From positions 188,255-252,254 of the forward strand of contig NZ_SJSN01000004.1 in NCBI RefSeq assembly GCF_004331675.1: DNA of 64,000 nucleotides, read 5' to 3'. Below, piece after piece: positions 43,550 through 55,551 of the stretch; position 1 is the stretch's first letter; each line of letters starts with the position of its first letter. The DNA comes from Pedobacter frigidisoli. GTDB lineage: Bacteria; Bacteroidota; Bacteroidia; Sphingobacteriales; Sphingobacteriaceae. Below the pieces are notes generated by a model that was not told where the DNA came from, did no database searches, and saw only the letters and a list, made by a program, of their open reading frames with translations. Made by a program: the position numbers and the translations under genes.

Positions 43550-44773
43550 TTACCATTTATAAGTTAACGAAAGACCTGGTGCATAAACTAAAGTTTTAAA
43601 TGTACCATCTAAGCCAGTCTCTAGATTTTTTTGCTTGCGTGATTTTACATCCTCAAAAAAGAACGAAGCATTCACCTCGAAATGACTAGTTGGCGCATAA
43701 CCAACACCAGCACTTAAGATATAGCGATCAGCATCTGGCGCTTCTGGCGTTACATAACCATCCTGCACAGGTGAAAAAGCATAACCAATACCAGCTCTTA
43801 AAGCTAACTTATCAGATGCTTGGTGATTAACACCTAACTTAAATGAAGAACCATCACGATAATTACGGGCTGATTTTGTATCAGCTAATGCAGAAGTATT
43901 TGTAGCATAATCAAAAGAAAGATCTTGATAAATATGCCACTGTACCCAACTTGCATCAAATGCTAAGGTAGTACTTTTTGATAACGGAATTCCAACACCC
44001 AAGGTTGTTGTTGAAGGCAATGGCAATTCAGCATTAAATGTATTACCCGCTGGAAAAGATGTTCTTAATGAATTTGGAACATCAAACTCTGCACTTCCAC
44101 CATCTAATTTTGTAATCACTTTTGATTTGTGAACAATTGCAAACGAAATATTGCTTAATGTTTTAATGTATAAACCAGCATTCCATCCATATCCCGTTCC
44201 GGTTCCATCTAAAGTTACATGGCCAGAGCGTCCATCAGGAAAGTTAACAGGAAGTGCTCTTTGAAGATTTACATCTCCATGGTTGTAAACGAAGCCTGCT
44301 CCAATGCCAATACGATCAGTAATCTTAATACTTAAAGTTGGTTGAAAATAAATTGCCTTAAGATTTAATGATGTTAAAGCGTATTTGCCGGACCAATTAT
44401 CACCCCAATCTACCAATCCACCAAATGGCGTGTAAACACCTAATCCCAATTTCCATTTGTTAGACTTTGGTCCCCAAACTGCATAAAACTCAAATGGAGG
44501 TGCTATTTTATTTTTTACATCTTCTGTGATGTTTGATCCTGACTGTTTAAAAGCTGATTTGAAAAGCAGTGGGTTTACGCCTGCTGAAATGGAGTTCTTT
44601 TCTAAGAAAGTTACTGCTCCAGGATTGTAAAATACAGAAGCCTCATCTAACGGCAATGCAGATCCTGCACCAGCCATTCCAATTTGTTTCTGTCCTTGTA
44701 AATTAACCTGAAAACCCTGTCCTAAAACCCAAAGTGGAACAGAGAGTAATACGCTCAATAAAATTTTTTTCAT
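43550..44773 (-). CDS. OmpP1/FadL family outer-membrane transporter
   Basis: 407 residues. The signal peptide is MKKILLSVLLSVPLWVLGQG. The FadL N-terminal hatch motif is QGQKQIGMAGAGSALPLDEASVFYNPGA, then WKLGLGVYTPFGGLVDWGDN, repeated amphipathic strands and a C-terminal aromatic strand (LVYAPGLSLTYKW). FadL-type barrels pass hydrophobic compounds such as long-chain fatty acids. Cotranscribed with the SGNH lipoprotein by spacing. Confidence 0.93.
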   Translation of the reverse strand: MKKILLSVLLSVPLWVLGQGFQVNLQGQKQIGMAGAGSALPLDEASVFYNPGAVTFLEKNSISAGVNPLLFKSAFKQSGSNITEDVKNKIAPPFEFYAVWGPKSNKWKLGLGVYTPFGGLVDWGDNWSGKYALTSLNLKAIYFQPTLSIKITDRIGIGAGFVYNHGDVNLQRALPVNFPDGRSGHVTLDGTGTGYGWNAGLYIKTLSNISFAIVHKSKVITKLDGGSAEFDVPNSLRTSFPAGNTFNAELPLPSTTTLGVGIPLSKSTTLAFDASWVQWHIYQDLSFDYATNTSALADTKSARNYRDGSSFKLGVNHQASDKLALRAGIGYAFSPVQDGYVTPEAPDADRYILSAGVGYAPTSHFEVNASFFFEDVKSRKQKNLETGLDGTFKTLVYAPGLSLTYKW

Positions 44774-44850
44774 TTATATATGGTTATAGCACAAATGTAT
44801 ACTATGCTAACATAGTATACAACTAATTATTTGTAAGATTTTTGAGAGGC

Positions 44851-45162
44851 TTAAGCTTGAGCCGTTGGCCCACCAAATCCCATGGGGAATGGAGGCTCTT
44901 CTTGAGTTTTAATTCGACCGTTAACTGCTTCGAATTTTTGAATATTATCATCCAATGCATTTAAAAGACGTTTAGCATGTTCTGGAGTTAGTATTATTCT
45001 AGATTTAACTTTTGCCTTTGGGATACCAGGCATTACGCGGATAAAATCCAATACAAATTCTGTATTTGAATGCGTAATAATTGCGAGGTTAGAGAATATA
45101 CCTTCGGCAATTTCTTCTGATAGCTCTATATTAAGTTGATTTTCGTTTTGTTGTTCTTCCAT
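44851..45162 (-). CDS. DUF3467 domain protein
   Basis: 103 residues, soluble. The DUF3467 core is YSNLAIITHSNTEFVLDFIRVMPG-like (here GIFSNLAIITHSNTEFVLDF), then AKVKSRIILTPEHAKRLLNALDDN. Small conserved family of unknown function. It starts 5 bases after a -7 box. Located next to, but on its own from, the FadL gene; possibly cotranscribed. Confidence 0.88.
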   Translation of the reverse strand: MEEQQNENQLNIELSEEIAEGIFSNLAIITHSNTEFVLDFIRVMPGIPKAKVKSRIILTPEHAKRLLNALDDNIQKFEAVNGRIKTQEEPPFPMGFGGPTAQA

Positions 45163-45166
45163 ATAA

Positions 45167-45174
45167 CAAAACTA
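45167..45174 (-). promoter_or_regulatory. -7 box of the DUF3467 gene
   Basis: TAGTTTTG on the minus strand, 4 bases before the ATG. No -33 match. Confidence 0.5.
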
Positions 45175-45253
45175 AGTGTTTTTATAAACAATAGGGTTAG
45201 TTAATTTAATATTTTGATAGTCGGAGCTCTCGACAGAAATCAAATAGCCTTTA

Positions 45254-46045
45254 TTATTTCACATCATGCTTAAACTTATAGAACCTCACCCAATCTATCT
45301 CCATTTCTACAGGCAAGTCTTCATTTTTTATTTTACCTACCCAGCTTCCACCCAATTGCATATCGATTAATAAATAGTAGTTCTGACGATTAAAAGGAAA
45401 TTGACCTTGCGCTAGATTAACCATTTTAGGATAGGTAAAAGTTTTTTTGTCATTTATAAAAAACACTAAACTGTCTGGATATTTCTCTACAGCATAAGTA
45501 TTAAATTCTTCAGGGTTAATTTTAGCCGATTGGCTGGATTTTGGATTATCTTTTTTGTTCAGGGTAACTGTGTAGGAACTATGAATGGTTTGGTAAGCAA
45601 TAGCATCAAAATTTAATCTTTCCATGATATCTATTTCCCCTCCATCTGGCCATTTACTATTTTCTGCCAGCATCCAAATTGCTGGCCATGCTCCCTTAGC
45701 TCCATTTAACTTGGCTCTAATTTCTAACCGGCCCATACCAAAAGCTACCTTGCTTTTAGTGTAGATGCCACCTGTTAAATAACGTGAAGTATCTTTTGAA
45801 AAATCATTATTTGTGATCCCTCTAAGAATCATTTTACCTTTTCTTAGTGCATAACAACTGTCATTGTTACTCATGTGCCTGCTCCAATCGGAGTTCCCCC
45901 GTGGAATTTTAGACCATGTTTTAGTATCGAACGAATTCTTTTGATTAAAATTTTCTTCCCAAGATGCTCGTTTATTATACTGCTTATTTACAGAACAAGC
46001 AAAAAGTAGTACCGAAAATAATCCAAGCCACAGGTATTGTTTCAT
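45254..46045 (-). CDS. Glycoside hydrolase family 16 lipoprotein
   Basis: 263 residues. The lipobox is LFACS (lipid Cys near residue 17). The GH16 jelly-roll carries the catalytic pattern E-x-D-x-x-E in DGGEIDIMERLNFD, preceded by AWPAIWMLAENSKWP and RLEIRAKLNGAKG, and followed by HSSYTVTL and EMEIDWVRFYK. GH16 enzymes cut beta-1,3/1,4 glucans, agar or carrageenan; laminarinase-like activity is most likely. Surface or periplasmic location is inferred. Single gene. Confidence 0.9.
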   Translation of the reverse strand: MKQYLWLGLFSVLLFACSVNKQYNKRASWEENFNQKNSFDTKTWSKIPRGNSDWSRHMSNNDSCYALRKGKMILRGITNNDFSKDTSRYLTGGIYTKSKVAFGMGRLEIRAKLNGAKGAWPAIWMLAENSKWPDGGEIDIMERLNFDAIAYQTIHSSYTVTLNKKDNPKSSQSAKINPEEFNTYAVEKYPDSLVFFINDKKTFTYPKMVNLAQGQFPFNRQNYYLLIDMQLGGSWVGKIKNEDLPVEMEIDWVRFYKFKHDVK

Positions 46046-46193
46046 AATATTTTTTTATTCCTAATTAAAGTATTCAGCACCTATTTATAGCGACTAAAAG
46101 CAAACATAACAGAATTAAATTAATGGAAGAGTTGGGTTAATTAACGCAAACGTTTGCCAAAAGGTAACAAAATGAATACGGTTTTAGATCAAC

Positions 46194-46225
46194 AAAAAAG
46201 CCTCCCGATGTAAAATCGGGAGGCT
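46194..46225 (-). terminator. Terminator of the rpoBC operon
   Basis: ATCGGGAGGCT (46215-46225) pairs with AGCCTCCCGAT (46199-46209); on the minus strand six T follow. It lies 24 bases after the rpoC stop. Confidence 0.88.
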
Positions 46226-46248
46226 CAAAATTATTGTTAGATTAAAAT

Positions 46249-49200
46249 CTAAGCTTCTACTTCTTCTTGTTTTGAAGCTAGTAATTTATCGTATTCTTCT
46301 TGAGAACCAACAATGATTCTTTCGTAACCACGTACACCTGTTCCTGATGGAATTAAGTGACCAACAATTACGTTTTCTTTCAAGCCTAACATGTTATCAC
46401 GTTTACCTGCAATTGCTGCCTCATTTAATACTTTCGTAGTTTCCTGGAACGAAGCTGCAGAAATGAACGATTTAGTACCTAATGATGCACGAGTAATACC
46501 TTGTAAGATAGAACTTGCTGTAGCTGGTCTTGCATCTCTAACCGTAATCTGTTTTAAATCTTTACGTTTCAATTGAGAATTTTCATCTCTTAATCTACGT
46601 AATGAAACAATTTGACCTGGTTTGAAATCATTAGAATCACCTGCATCTTCAACAACTTTCTTGTCGTACATACCATCGTTCTCGTCAGCAAAATCCCAAC
46701 GATCAACAGCATTGTTTTCTAAGAAAATAGTATCACCTGGATCTTCAATGTGAACTTTCTGCATCATTTGGTGAACAATTACCTCGAAATGCTTATCGTT
46801 AATTTTCACACCTTGCAAACGATAAACCTCTTGAATACCATTTACTAAGTATTCTTGAACCGCCGCTGGGCCTTTAATTGATAAGATATCTGCAGGAGAA
46901 ATTGAACCATCTGATAAAGGCATACCTGCTTTCACAAAGTCATTATCCTGAACAAGGATGTGTTTAGACAATGGAACTAGGTATTTTTTAACTTCACCAT
47001 CTTTAGATTCGATTGTGATCTCACGATTACCACGTTTAACACCACCTAAAGTTACCACACCATCAATCTCAGTTACTACAGCTGGGTTAGATGGATTACG
47101 TGCTTCGAATAATTCCGTTACACGTGGTAAACCACCTGTAATATCTCGGGTTTTACCAGTTGCACGTGGTATTTTAGCTATAATCTGTCCAGTTTGGATA
47201 GCTTCACCTTCATCAACTGAAACGTGGGCACCTACTGGAATGTTATATCCTTTAATAAACTCGCCTTTTTGATCAACGATTTGTACCGAAGGGTTTTTAG
47301 TTTTATCACGTGTATCGATAATCACTTTTTCACGGTGACCAGTTTGCTCATCTGATTCTTCACGGAAAGTAACACCTTCTATAATTGCATCAAACTGTGC
47401 TTTACCGGCAAATTCTGAAAGAATAACCGCGTTGTATGGATCCCATGAACAGATCTTATCACCTTTGGCCAATTTATCACCTTCTTTTACGAACAAGAAT
47501 GCACCGTAAGGAATGTTATTGGTTACAATGATACGTCCAGTTCCTGGCTCAACAATTTTAAACTCACCAGAACGACCTAATACAACTTGAACAATACCGT
47601 CTTCTGTTTTTGTATCAACGGTACGAATGTTTTCGAACTCGATAACACCATCAAACTTAGCTACGATGTTTGATTCTGCAGCAATGTTTGATGCAGTACC
47701 ACCCACGTGGAAAGTACGAAGCGTTAACTGTGTACCCGGCTCACCAATTGATTGTGCCGCAATTACACCAACTGCCTCACCTCTTTGAACACGTTTACCA
47801 GATGCTAAGTTACGACCATAACATAATGCGCAAACACCTCTCTTGTTCTCACAAGTTAATACCGAACGAATTTCGATACCTTCTAATGGAGACTCTTCGA
47901 TTAATTTTGCAACATCTTCATTAATATCTTCACCAGCACTTACTAGTAATGAGTTATCCAAAGGATTGTAAACATCATGTAATGAAGTACGACCTAAAAT
48001 CCTATCATATAATGGCTCAACGATATCTTCCTGATCTTTTAATGCTGTAGTATACATACCTCTTAAAGTACCACAATCAACAGAATTAACAATCATATCT
48101 TGTGCAACATCATGCAAACGACGAGTTAAGTAACCAGCATCAGCTGTTTTTAACGCCGTATCTGCCAAACCTTTACGAGCACCGTGAGTAGAGATAAAGT
48201 ACTCTAATACCGATAAACCTTCTTTAAAGTTTGATAAAATTGGATTTTCAATAATATCACCACCTGAACCAGATTTCTGAGGCTTAGCCATCAATCCACG
48301 CATTCCGCAAAGCTGACGAATCTGCTCTTTCGAACCACGTGCACCAGAATCAAGCATCATGTAAACTGAGTTAAAACCTTGATTATCCGAAGATAACTGA
48401 GTCATAACGAAAGTAGTTAACCTGTTGTTGATACGAGTCCAGATATCGATAATCTGATTGTAACGTTCGTTATTGGTAATGAAACCCATGTTATAGTTGT
48501 TTCTTACCTCTTCAACCTCAGCAGCTGCTTGTTCTAATAAAGTATGTTTTTCTACCGGAATGTTTACGTCTTGTAAGTTGAACGATAAACCTCCTTGGAA
48601 AGCCATACGGAATCCTAATTCCTTGATATCATCTAAGAATTGAGAAGAACGAGCCATACCAGTCATTTTTACTACTTCACCAATAATATCTCTTAAAGAT
48701 TTTTTAGTTAATAGCTCATTGATATAACCAACTTCTTCAGGAACCATTTGGTTGAATAAAACTCTACCAACAGTGGTTTCAGTTAATTTATTAACGATAG
48801 AACCGTCACTTTGCTTAACGTTTACTCTTACTTTAATAAAAGCATGAAGATCTAATTCTTTCTCATTGTAAGCGATAATCACTTCCTCTGGAGAATAAAA
48901 ATTCGAGTCTTGTCCTTTTACAACACGAGTTTCATCTGTTCTACGGCCTTTAGTAATATAATAAAGACCTAAAACCATATCCTGAGATGGTACTGTAATT
49001 GGTGTACCGTTTGCAGGGTTTAAGATGTTATGTGCTGCCAACATCAATACTTGGGCTTCCAAAATTGCGGCATTACCTAATGGTAAATGCACAGCCATCT
49101 GGTCACCATCAAAATCGGCGTTGAATGCAGTACAAACTAATGGGTGTAATTGGATTGCTTTTCCTTCAATTAATTTTGGCTGGAAAGCCTGAATACCTAA

Positions 49201-50535
49201 TCTGTGTAAGGTAGGTGCACGGTTTAATAATACCGGGTGACCTTTTAATACATTTTCTAGAATATCCCAAACTAATGGATCTTTTCTATCAACGATTTTC
49301 TTTGCAGATTTAACTGTTTTTACAACACCACGTTCAATCATCTTACGAATAATGAATGGTTTGTAAAGCTCAGCAGCCATATCTTTAGGAATACCACACT
49401 CGTGTAATTTAAGGCTAGGCCCTACAACAATTACAGAACGAGCCGAATAATCCACACGTTTACCTAGTAAATTCTGACGGAAACGACCTTGTTTACCTTT
49501 CAAGATATCTGAAAGTGATTTCAAAGCACGGTTACCTTCAGTTTTAACCGCATTAACTTTACGTGAGTTATCGAATAACGAATCTACAGCTTCCTGCAAC
49601 ATACGTTTCTCGTTACGTAAAATTACCTCTGGTGCTTTAATCTCGATCAAACGTTTTAAACGGTTGTTACGGATAATTACACGACGGTATAAATCATTTA
49701 AATCTGAAGTAGCGAAACGACCACCTTCTAGTGGAACTAAAGGACGTAATTCTGGTGGAATCACCGGAACAATTTTAACAATCATCCACTCTGGGCGATT
49801 CTCAATACGTGTATTAGCACCACGGAAAGCTTCAACAACCTGTAGACGTTTTAAAGCCTCATTTTTACGTTGTTGAGAAGTTTCGTTAGCAGCTTGATGA
49901 CGTAAATCGTAAGATAAAGTATCTAAGTTAATACGTTTCAAAAGATCTTCTAATGCTTCAGCACCCATTTTGGCGATGAATTTATTAGGATCCTTATCAT
50001 CTAAATATTGATTTTCTTTAGGTAATTTATCTAAGATATCTAAGTATTCTTCTTCCGTTAAGAAGTCCATATACTTAATGCCATCCTCTTCCATTAAACC
50101 GGATTGGATAACTACGTAACGCTCGTAATAGATAATTAAATCTAATTTTTTAGTAGGCAAACCTAATAAATAACCGATTTTGTTTGGTAAAGAACGGAAA
50201 TACCAGATATGCGCAACAGGAACCACCAAAGCGATGTGCCCCATACGTTCTCTACGTACTTTCTTTTCAGTTACTTCAACACCACAACGATCACAAACAA
50301 TACCTTTATAACGGATACGTTTATATTTACCGCAATGACATTCGTAATCTTTTACCGGACCAAAAATACGCTCACAGAACAAACCATCACGTTCAGGTTT
50401 GTAAGTACGGTAATTAATGGTTTCTGGCTTCAACACCTCACCGCTTGAGCGTTCCAAAATAATTTCTGGCGACGATAAGCTAATAGTGATTGATGTGAAA
50501 TTGCTTTTTAATTTATTATCCTTTTTGTAAGACAT
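46249..50535 (-). CDS. rpoC: RNA polymerase beta' subunit
   Basis: 1428 residues. The N-terminal zinc site is [20 protein letters not shown]; the catalytic Mg motif [15 protein letters not shown] has three Asp; the bridge helix/trigger loop region includes [16 protein letters not shown]; the second zinc site is in [19 protein letters not shown]. Ends in KQEEVEA. It forms the catalytic core with RpoB. It lies 90 bases downstream of rpoB; the spacer folds into a long hairpin. Confidence 0.98.
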   Translation of the reverse strand: MSYKKDNKLKSNFTSITISLSSPEIILERSSGEVLKPETINYRTYKPERDGLFCERIFGPVKDYECHCGKYKRIRYKGIVCDRCGVEVTEKKVRRERMGHIALVVPVAHIWYFRSLPNKIGYLLGLPTKKLDLIIYYERYVVIQSGLMEEDGIKYMDFLTEEEYLDILDKLPKENQYLDDKDPNKFIAKMGAEALEDLLKRINLDTLSYDLRHQAANETSQQRKNEALKRLQVVEAFRGANTRIENRPEWMIVKIVPVIPPELRPLVPLEGGRFATSDLNDLYRRVIIRNNRLKRLIEIKAPEVILRNEKRMLQEAVDSLFDNSRKVNAVKTEGNRALKSLSDILKGKQGRFRQNLLGKRVDYSARSVIVVGPSLKLHECGIPKDMAAELYKPFIIRKMIERGVVKTVKSAKKIVDRKDPLVWDILENVLKGHPVLLNRAPTLHRLGIQAFQPKLIEGKAIQLHPLVCTAFNADFDGDQMAVHLPLGNAAILEAQVLMLAAHNILNPANGTPITVPSQDMVLGLYYITKGRRTDETRVVKGQDSNFYSPEEVIIAYNEKELDLHAFIKVRVNVKQSDGSIVNKLTETTVGRVLFNQMVPEEVGYINELLTKKSLRDIIGEVVKMTGMARSSQFLDDIKELGFRMAFQGGLSFNLQDVNIPVEKHTLLEQAAAEVEEVRNNYNMGFITNNERYNQIIDIWTRINNRLTTFVMTQLSSDNQGFNSVYMMLDSGARGSKEQIRQLCGMRGLMAKPQKSGSGGDIIENPILSNFKEGLSVLEYFISTHGARKGLADTALKTADAGYLTRRLHDVAQDMIVNSVDCGTLRGMYTTALKDQEDIVEPLYDRILGRTSLHDVYNPLDNSLLVSAGEDINEDVAKLIEESPLEGIEIRSVLTCENKRGVCALCYGRNLASGKRVQRGEAVGVIAAQSIGEPGTQLTLRTFHVGGTASNIAAESNIVAKFDGVIEFENIRTVDTKTEDGIVQVVLGRSGEFKIVEPGTGRIIVTNNIPYGAFLFVKEGDKLAKGDKICSWDPYNAVILSEFAGKAQFDAIIEGVTFREESDEQTGHREKVIIDTRDKTKNPSVQIVDQKGEFIKGYNIPVGAHVSVDEGEAIQTGQIIAKIPRATGKTRDITGGLPRVTELFEARNPSNPAVVTEIDGVVTLGGVKRGNREITIESKDGEVKKYLVPLSKHILVQDNDFVKAGMPLSDGSISPADILSIKGPAAVQEYLVNGIQEVYRLQGVKINDKHFEVIVHQMMQKVHIEDPGDTIFLENNAVDRWDFADENDGMYDKKVVEDAGDSNDFKPGQIVSLRRLRDENSQLKRKDLKQITVRDARPATASSILQGITRASLGTKSFISAASFQETTKVLNEAAIAGKRDNMLGLKENVIVGHLIPSGTGVRGYERIIVGSQEEYDKLLASKQEEVEA

Positions 50536-50551
50536 ATCTCTCTTTTAAGGT

Positions 50552-50617
50552 TAAAATGTAAGATGTGAGATGGAAGATGGAAGATGAAACCTAATCCATC
50601 TTCCATAATACATTTTA
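50552..50617 (-). repeat. Hairpin in the rpoB-rpoC spacer
   Basis: ATGGAAGATGGA (50570-50581) pairs perfectly with TCCATCTTCCAT (50595-50606), and TAAAATGTA (50552-50560) with TACATTTTA (50609-50617). The GATGGAAGAT word is reiterated on the left. No T-run in either direction, so it is not a simple terminator. Confidence 0.75.
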
Positions 50618-50625
50618 CATCATTC

Positions 50626-53600
50626 TTAGTCTAACGTAATATCTAAACCTAAACCGCGTAACTCATGCACCAATACGTTAAACGATTCTGGCACACCTGG
50701 AGTTGGTAGGTTTTCACCTTTAACAATGGCTTCGTAAGTTTTGGCTCTTCCGATAACATCATCCGACTTAACGGTTAAGATCTCTTGAAGAATATTAGCT
50801 GCACCGAATGCCTCTAATGCCCAAACCTCCATCTCACCAAAACGCTGACCACCAAATTGAGCTTTACCACCCAATGGTTGTTGTGTAATTAATGAGTATG
50901 GTCCGATTGAACGGGCGTGCATCTTATCATCAACCATGTGACCTAATTTCAACATGTAGATAATACCTACTGTTGTAGTCTGATCGAAACGCTCACCTGT
51001 TAAACCATTGTATAAGTAGGTTTTTCCTGAAGCAGGAACTCCCGCTTTAGCAATCCATTCTTCAACCTCTTGGTGTGTAGCACCATCAAAAATCGGAGTT
51101 GCAAATTTTACACCCAATTCCTGACCAGCCCACGCCAAAATAGTTTCGTAGATTTGACCAAGGTTCATACGTGAAGGTACACCCAATGGGTTCAACACAA
51201 TATCAACTGGAGTACCATCAGCTAAGAAAGGCATATCTTCATCACGTACAATACGTGCAACAATACCTTTATTACCGTGGCGACCTGCCATTTTATCACC
51301 TACTTTTAACTTACGTTTTTTAGCAACATAAACTTTTGCCATTTGTACAATTCCCGATGGAAGCTCATCACCTACACTGATCGCAAATTTATCGCGTTTG
51401 TAAGATCCTAGTTCTTCGTTAACACGGATACCGTAGTTATGAAGCAATAATTTAATCATCTCATTTTTGTCATCATCAGTAGTCCATTTGTTAGGGCTAA
51501 TGTGAGCAAATTCAAGATCTGCTAAAATTTTCTGAGTAAATTTAGCGCCTTTAGCAACCAATAATTCTTTGTAAATATTGAATACACCTTGCGATGTCTT
51601 TCCGTTTACAATTGTGAATAATTTATCTACTAACTCTGCTTTTAATTTCTCTGTGATACTTGTATATCCTTTGTCTAATTTCTCAATTGCCGATTTCTCT
51701 TCTGCTTTTGTAGTTTTCTTAGCACGGCTGAATAATTTAGTATCAATTACCACACCTTGGATAGAAGGAGGAGTTTTTAAAGACGCATCTTTAACATCAC
51801 CTGCTTTATCACCAAAGATTGCACGTAGTAATTTCTCTTCAGGTGATGGATCAGATTCTCCTTTTGGAGTGATCTTACCAATTAAAATATCACCTTCTTT
51901 TACATCAGCACCAATACGGATTATACCGTTTTCATCTAAATCTTTAGTCGCTTCTTCAGAAACGTTAGGGATATCTGGTGTTAATTCCTCTTCTCCACGT
52001 TTTGTATCACGTACTTCTAATTCAAATTCTTCAATATGTAATGAAGTGAAAATATCATCACGAACAATACGTTCATTAATAACAATCGCATCCTCAAAGT
52101 TGAAACCTTGCCAAGGCATGAAAGCCACTTTCAAGTTTCTACCCAATGCTAATTCACCGTTTTGAGTTGCATAACCCTCGCAAAGCACTTGTCCTTTAGT
52201 AACTTTCTGACCTTTCTTAACGATTGGTTTTAAGTTGATACAAGTATTCTGATTGGTTTTTTTGAACTTAATTAAACGGTAAGTTTTGCTATCACCTTCA
52301 AATGAAACTAAACGATCATCTTCGTTACGTTCGTATTTAATAGTGATTTCGTTAGCATCTACATATTCAACAACACCGTTACCTTCAGCATTGATCAGAG
52401 TTCTTGAGTCACGAGCAACGCGACCTTCTAAACCTGTACCAACAATTGGAGCTTCAGGACGTAACAATGGTACCGCCTGACGTTGCATGTTCGATCCCAT
52501 CAACGCTCTATTCGCATCATCATGTTCCAAGAATGGAATTAACGAAGCAGCGATTGAAGTAATCTGATTTGGTGCAACATCCATTAAGTCTAATTTCTCA
52601 GGCTCAATAATCGGGAAGTCACCCTCGTAACGTGCTTTAACACGTGGAGTTGTAAATACACCTTTATCATCATATTCTGCATTAGCTTGAGCAATGGTTT
52701 TACCATCTTCATCTTCTGCAGATAAATAAATAACATCAGAATCAACAACTACTTTACCATCTTCAACACGTTTGTACGGTGTTTCAATGAAACCTAAACT
52801 ATTGATCTTTGCATGCACACAAAGTGATGAAATTAAACCAATGTTTGGTCCCTCTGGAGTTTCAATGGTACATAAACGACCATAGTGAGTATAATGCACA
52901 TCACGAACCTCGAAACCAGCACGTTCACGTGATAAACCACCTGGGCCTAAAGCTGACAAACGACGTTTGTGCGTAATTTCTGCCAAAGGATTGGTTTGAT
53001 CCATAAACTGTGAAAGTTGGTTGGTACCAAAGAATGAATTAATTACCGACGATAAGGTACGGGCATTAATTAAATCTGTTGGGGTGAAAACCTCATTATC
53101 ACGAATGTTCATACGCTCACGGATTGTTCTAGCCATACGAGCCAAACCAACACCAAATTGTGCGTACAATTGCTCACCTACCGTACGTACACGACGGTTA
53201 GACAAGTGATCGATATCATCTACTTCTTCTTTTGAGTTGATCAATTTGATCAAGTATTTAACAATTGCGATAATATCCGCTTTTGTTAAAACCTTTACCT
53301 CATCAGGAGTATTCATTTTCAATTTACGGTTAATGCGGTAACGACCAACATCACCTAAATCGTAACGTTTATCCGAGAAGAATAAACGATCAATGATACC
53401 ACGAGCTGTTTCCTCATCAGGTGGTTCTGCGTTACGCAAAGCACGATAGATGTTTTCTACAGCCTCTTTTTCTGAGTTTGATGTATCTTTTTGTAATGTA
53501 TTATATATAATGGTATAATCAGCCTGACTTGCGCCATCTTCTTTCGAAAGGATGATGCTTTTTACGCCTGCCTCAATAACCATATCAATGTGTTCGTCTT

Positions 53601-54429
53601 CAAGAACGGTTTCTCTTTCAAGAATCACTTCATTACGGTCGATAGAAACTACTTCACCTGTATCTTCATCTACAAAATCTTCAACCCATTTCTTCAATAC
53701 TCTTGCAGCCAGTTTACGACCGATGTATTTCTTCAAACCTGATTTACTAACCTTTACTTCGTCAGCAAGATCGAAAAGTTCTAAGATATCTTTATCAGAA
53801 TCGTAACCGATAGCACGTAATAAAGTGGTAACCGGGAATTTTTTCTTACGATCGATGTAAGCATACATTACGTTATTAACGTCTGTAGCAAACTCGATCC
53901 ATGAACCTTTGAAAGGAATAACACGTGCAGAATACAATTTGGTTCCGTTAGTGTGACGGCTTTGGCCGAAGAACACTCCAGGAGAACGGTGTAATTGCGA
54001 AACGATAACACGTTCTGCACCGTTGATAACAAATGTACCTTTTGGTGTCATATACGGGATAGTACCTAAATACACATCCTGAATAATGGTTTCAAAATCT
54101 TCATGTTCAACATCGTTACAAGAAAGCTTTAGCTTTGCTTTTAATGGAACATTGTAGGTTAATCCACGCTCAATACACTCGTGTATATCGTAACGTGGCG
54201 GATCAACAAAATAATCAAGAAATTCTAATACGAAGATATTTCTTGAATCTGTTATTGGAAAGTTTTCAGCAAACACTTTAAACAAACCTTCGCTAGAGCG
54301 ATCGTCTGATGTAGTATCTATCTGGAAAAATTCTCTGAATGATTGCAATTGCACATCCAGAAAATCCGGATAGTCTATAATGTGCTTACTAGTTGCAAAA
54401 TTTACTCTTTGTTCGACTGTCTTTGCCAA
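50626..54429 (-). CDS. rpoB: RNA polymerase beta subunit
   Basis: 1267 residues. Rifampicin cluster I reads [20 protein letters not shown] then LSALGPGG: the positions equal to E. coli Q513, D516, H526 and S531 keep the sensitive residues, and S522 is Ala. Also visible are [34 protein letters not shown] and [10 protein letters not shown]. The start codon is TTG at 54429 ([15 protein letters not shown]); no in-frame ATG precedes it in the leader. It lies 157 bases downstream of rplL, with a small hairpin between. Confidence 0.97.
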   Translation of the reverse strand: MAKTVEQRVNFATSKHIIDYPDFLDVQLQSFREFFQIDTTSDDRSSEGLFKVFAENFPITDSRNIFVLEFLDYFVDPPRYDIHECIERGLTYNVPLKAKLKLSCNDVEHEDFETIIQDVYLGTIPYMTPKGTFVINGAERVIVSQLHRSPGVFFGQSRHTNGTKLYSARVIPFKGSWIEFATDVNNVMYAYIDRKKKFPVTTLLRAIGYDSDKDILELFDLADEVKVSKSGLKKYIGRKLAARVLKKWVEDFVDEDTGEVVSIDRNEVILERETVLEDEHIDMVIEAGVKSIILSKEDGASQADYTIIYNTLQKDTSNSEKEAVENIYRALRNAEPPDEETARGIIDRLFFSDKRYDLGDVGRYRINRKLKMNTPDEVKVLTKADIIAIVKYLIKLINSKEEVDDIDHLSNRRVRTVGEQLYAQFGVGLARMARTIRERMNIRDNEVFTPTDLINARTLSSVINSFFGTNQLSQFMDQTNPLAEITHKRRLSALGPGGLSRERAGFEVRDVHYTHYGRLCTIETPEGPNIGLISSLCVHAKINSLGFIETPYKRVEDGKVVVDSDVIYLSAEDEDGKTIAQANAEYDDKGVFTTPRVKARYEGDFPIIEPEKLDLMDVAPNQITSIAASLIPFLEHDDANRALMGSNMQRQAVPLLRPEAPIVGTGLEGRVARDSRTLINAEGNGVVEYVDANEITIKYERNEDDRLVSFEGDSKTYRLIKFKKTNQNTCINLKPIVKKGQKVTKGQVLCEGYATQNGELALGRNLKVAFMPWQGFNFEDAIVINERIVRDDIFTSLHIEEFELEVRDTKRGEEELTPDIPNVSEEATKDLDENGIIRIGADVKEGDILIGKITPKGESDPSPEEKLLRAIFGDKAGDVKDASLKTPPSIQGVVIDTKLFSRAKKTTKAEEKSAIEKLDKGYTSITEKLKAELVDKLFTIVNGKTSQGVFNIYKELLVAKGAKFTQKILADLEFAHISPNKWTTDDDKNEMIKLLLHNYGIRVNEELGSYKRDKFAISVGDELPSGIVQMAKVYVAKKRKLKVGDKMAGRHGNKGIVARIVRDEDMPFLADGTPVDIVLNPLGVPSRMNLGQIYETILAWAGQELGVKFATPIFDGATHQEVEEWIAKAGVPASGKTYLYNGLTGERFDQTTTVGIIYMLKLGHMVDDKMHARSIGPYSLITQQPLGGKAQFGGQRFGEMEVWALEAFGAANILQEILTVKSDDVIGRAKTYEAIVKGENLPTPGVPESFNVLVHELRGLGLDITLD

Positions 54430-54528
54430 TGGACTAAAAGATTTTAGTTTAAGAATAAACTATTTGTTTGGTTTCGGTTTAAAGCATTCTCATTAACCAA
54501 ACAAAATGAGATGTTTATAAACAGGTAA

Positions 54529-54555
54529 AGACACCAACATTTTCAGTCGGTGTCT
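54529..54555 (-). terminator. Weak hairpin between rplL and rpoB
   Basis: AGACACC (54529-54535) against GGTGTCT (54549-54555); on the minus strand TTTACC follows. It is a possible partial terminator that would lower rpoB relative to rplL, as known for the same junction in E. coli. Confidence 0.5.
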
Positions 54556-54586
54556 AATACATTTTTAGCTTAGCTAAATTAAGTGA

Positions 54587-54964
54587 TTACTTAATTTCAA
54601 CTACTGCTCCAGCTTCTTCTAATTGTTTTTTAAGAGCTTCTGCTTCGTCTTTAGTAACACCAGTTTTTAATTCTTTTGGTGCTCCATCAACTAAGTCTTT
54701 TGCTTCTTTCAAACCAAGGCCAGTTAAGTCTTTTACCAGTTTAACAACTGCTAATTTAGCGCCACCAGCTTCTTTTAAGATTACATCAAAAGCTGTTTTT
54801 TCTGCAGCAGCAGCAGGTGCATCACCACCAGCAGCAGGACCAGCAACTACAGCAGCAGCTGCAGGCTCGATACCATACTCGTCTTTTAAGATTTGAGCTA
54901 ATTCGTTAACTTCTTTAACGGTTAAGTTTACTAATTGCTCAGCAAACGATTTTAAATCTGCCAT
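54587..54964 (-). CDS. rplL: Ribosomal protein bL12 (L7/L12)
   Basis: 125 residues. The N-terminal dimerisation domain is [20 protein letters not shown]; the hinge is Ala/Gly/Pro-rich ([20 protein letters not shown]); the C-terminal factor-binding domain has [20 protein letters not shown] and [20 protein letters not shown]. Forms the ribosomal stalk with L10. Follows rplJ after 63 bases. Confidence 0.97.
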   Translation of the reverse strand: MADLKSFAEQLVNLTVKEVNELAQILKDEYGIEPAAAAVVAGPAAGGDAPAAAAEKTAFDVILKEAGGAKLAVVKLVKDLTGLGLKEAKDLVDGAPKELKTGVTKDEAEALKKQLEEAGAVVEIK

Positions 54965-55027
54965 TTTATTAAGATTTTAAATTTTTACGTAAAATAATTT
55001 TGTTTAATTGCGAACTTAAGGTGTTCG

Positions 55028-55549
55028 TTAACCTTCTCTTTCTTGTAGAGTTTTAACAATTCCTGCAATCTTGCCTCCGCTTGATTTAAGTGCAGATATA
55101 ACATTCTTAGCTGGTGATTGTAATAATCCAATGATTTCTCCAACAAGCTCTTCTCTCGATTTTAAGCTTACTAAGTTATTCAATTGGTCATCGCCAACGT
55201 ATACTGATGAATCTATATATGCTGCTTTAAGCAATGGCTTATCAGATGTTCTTCTCAAAGCTTTAATCAACTTAGCCGGAGCATTTGCTGTTTTTGAGAA
55301 TAATAATGATGATGAACCTTTAAGGGCTTCGTATATCTCAGATGCATCGCCATCTAAACCTTCAATCGCTTTGCGAATTAAAGAGTTTTTAGCAACTTTC
55401 ATAGTGATATCACCTTCAAAACACTTGCGTCGGATATTATTAACCTGCTCAACAGAAAGGCTAGTGGTATCAGCAATGTAAAAATTGCCATACTCCTGCA
55501 TTTGTCCTTGTAGTTCTAAAACTACTTCGTTTTTTTCTTCTCTGTTCAT
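55028..55549 (-). CDS. rplJ: Ribosomal protein uL10
   Basis: 173 residues. MNREEKNEVVLELQGQ at the start, then NFYIADTTSLSVEQVNNIRR and VAKNSLIRKAIEGL, and the C-terminal L12-binding helix region. The start lies 2 bases after the rplA stop, leaving no room for the long L10-binding leader known in E. coli; any autoregulation would need a site inside rplA. Confidence 0.95.
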   Translation of the reverse strand: MNREEKNEVVLELQGQMQEYGNFYIADTTSLSVEQVNNIRRKCFEGDITMKVAKNSLIRKAIEGLDGDASEIYEALKGSSSLLFSKTANAPAKLIKALRRTSDKPLLKAAYIDSSVYVGDDQLNNLVSLKSREELVGEIIGLLQSPAKNVISALKSSGGKIAGIVKTLQEREG

Positions 55550-55551
55550 GA

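Noticed and set aside
51578..52165. 195-codon frame antisense to rpoB
   Set aside because: Shadow of rpoB on the opposite strand; Ser/Phe/Ile-rich composition typical of antisense frames in AT-rich genes.
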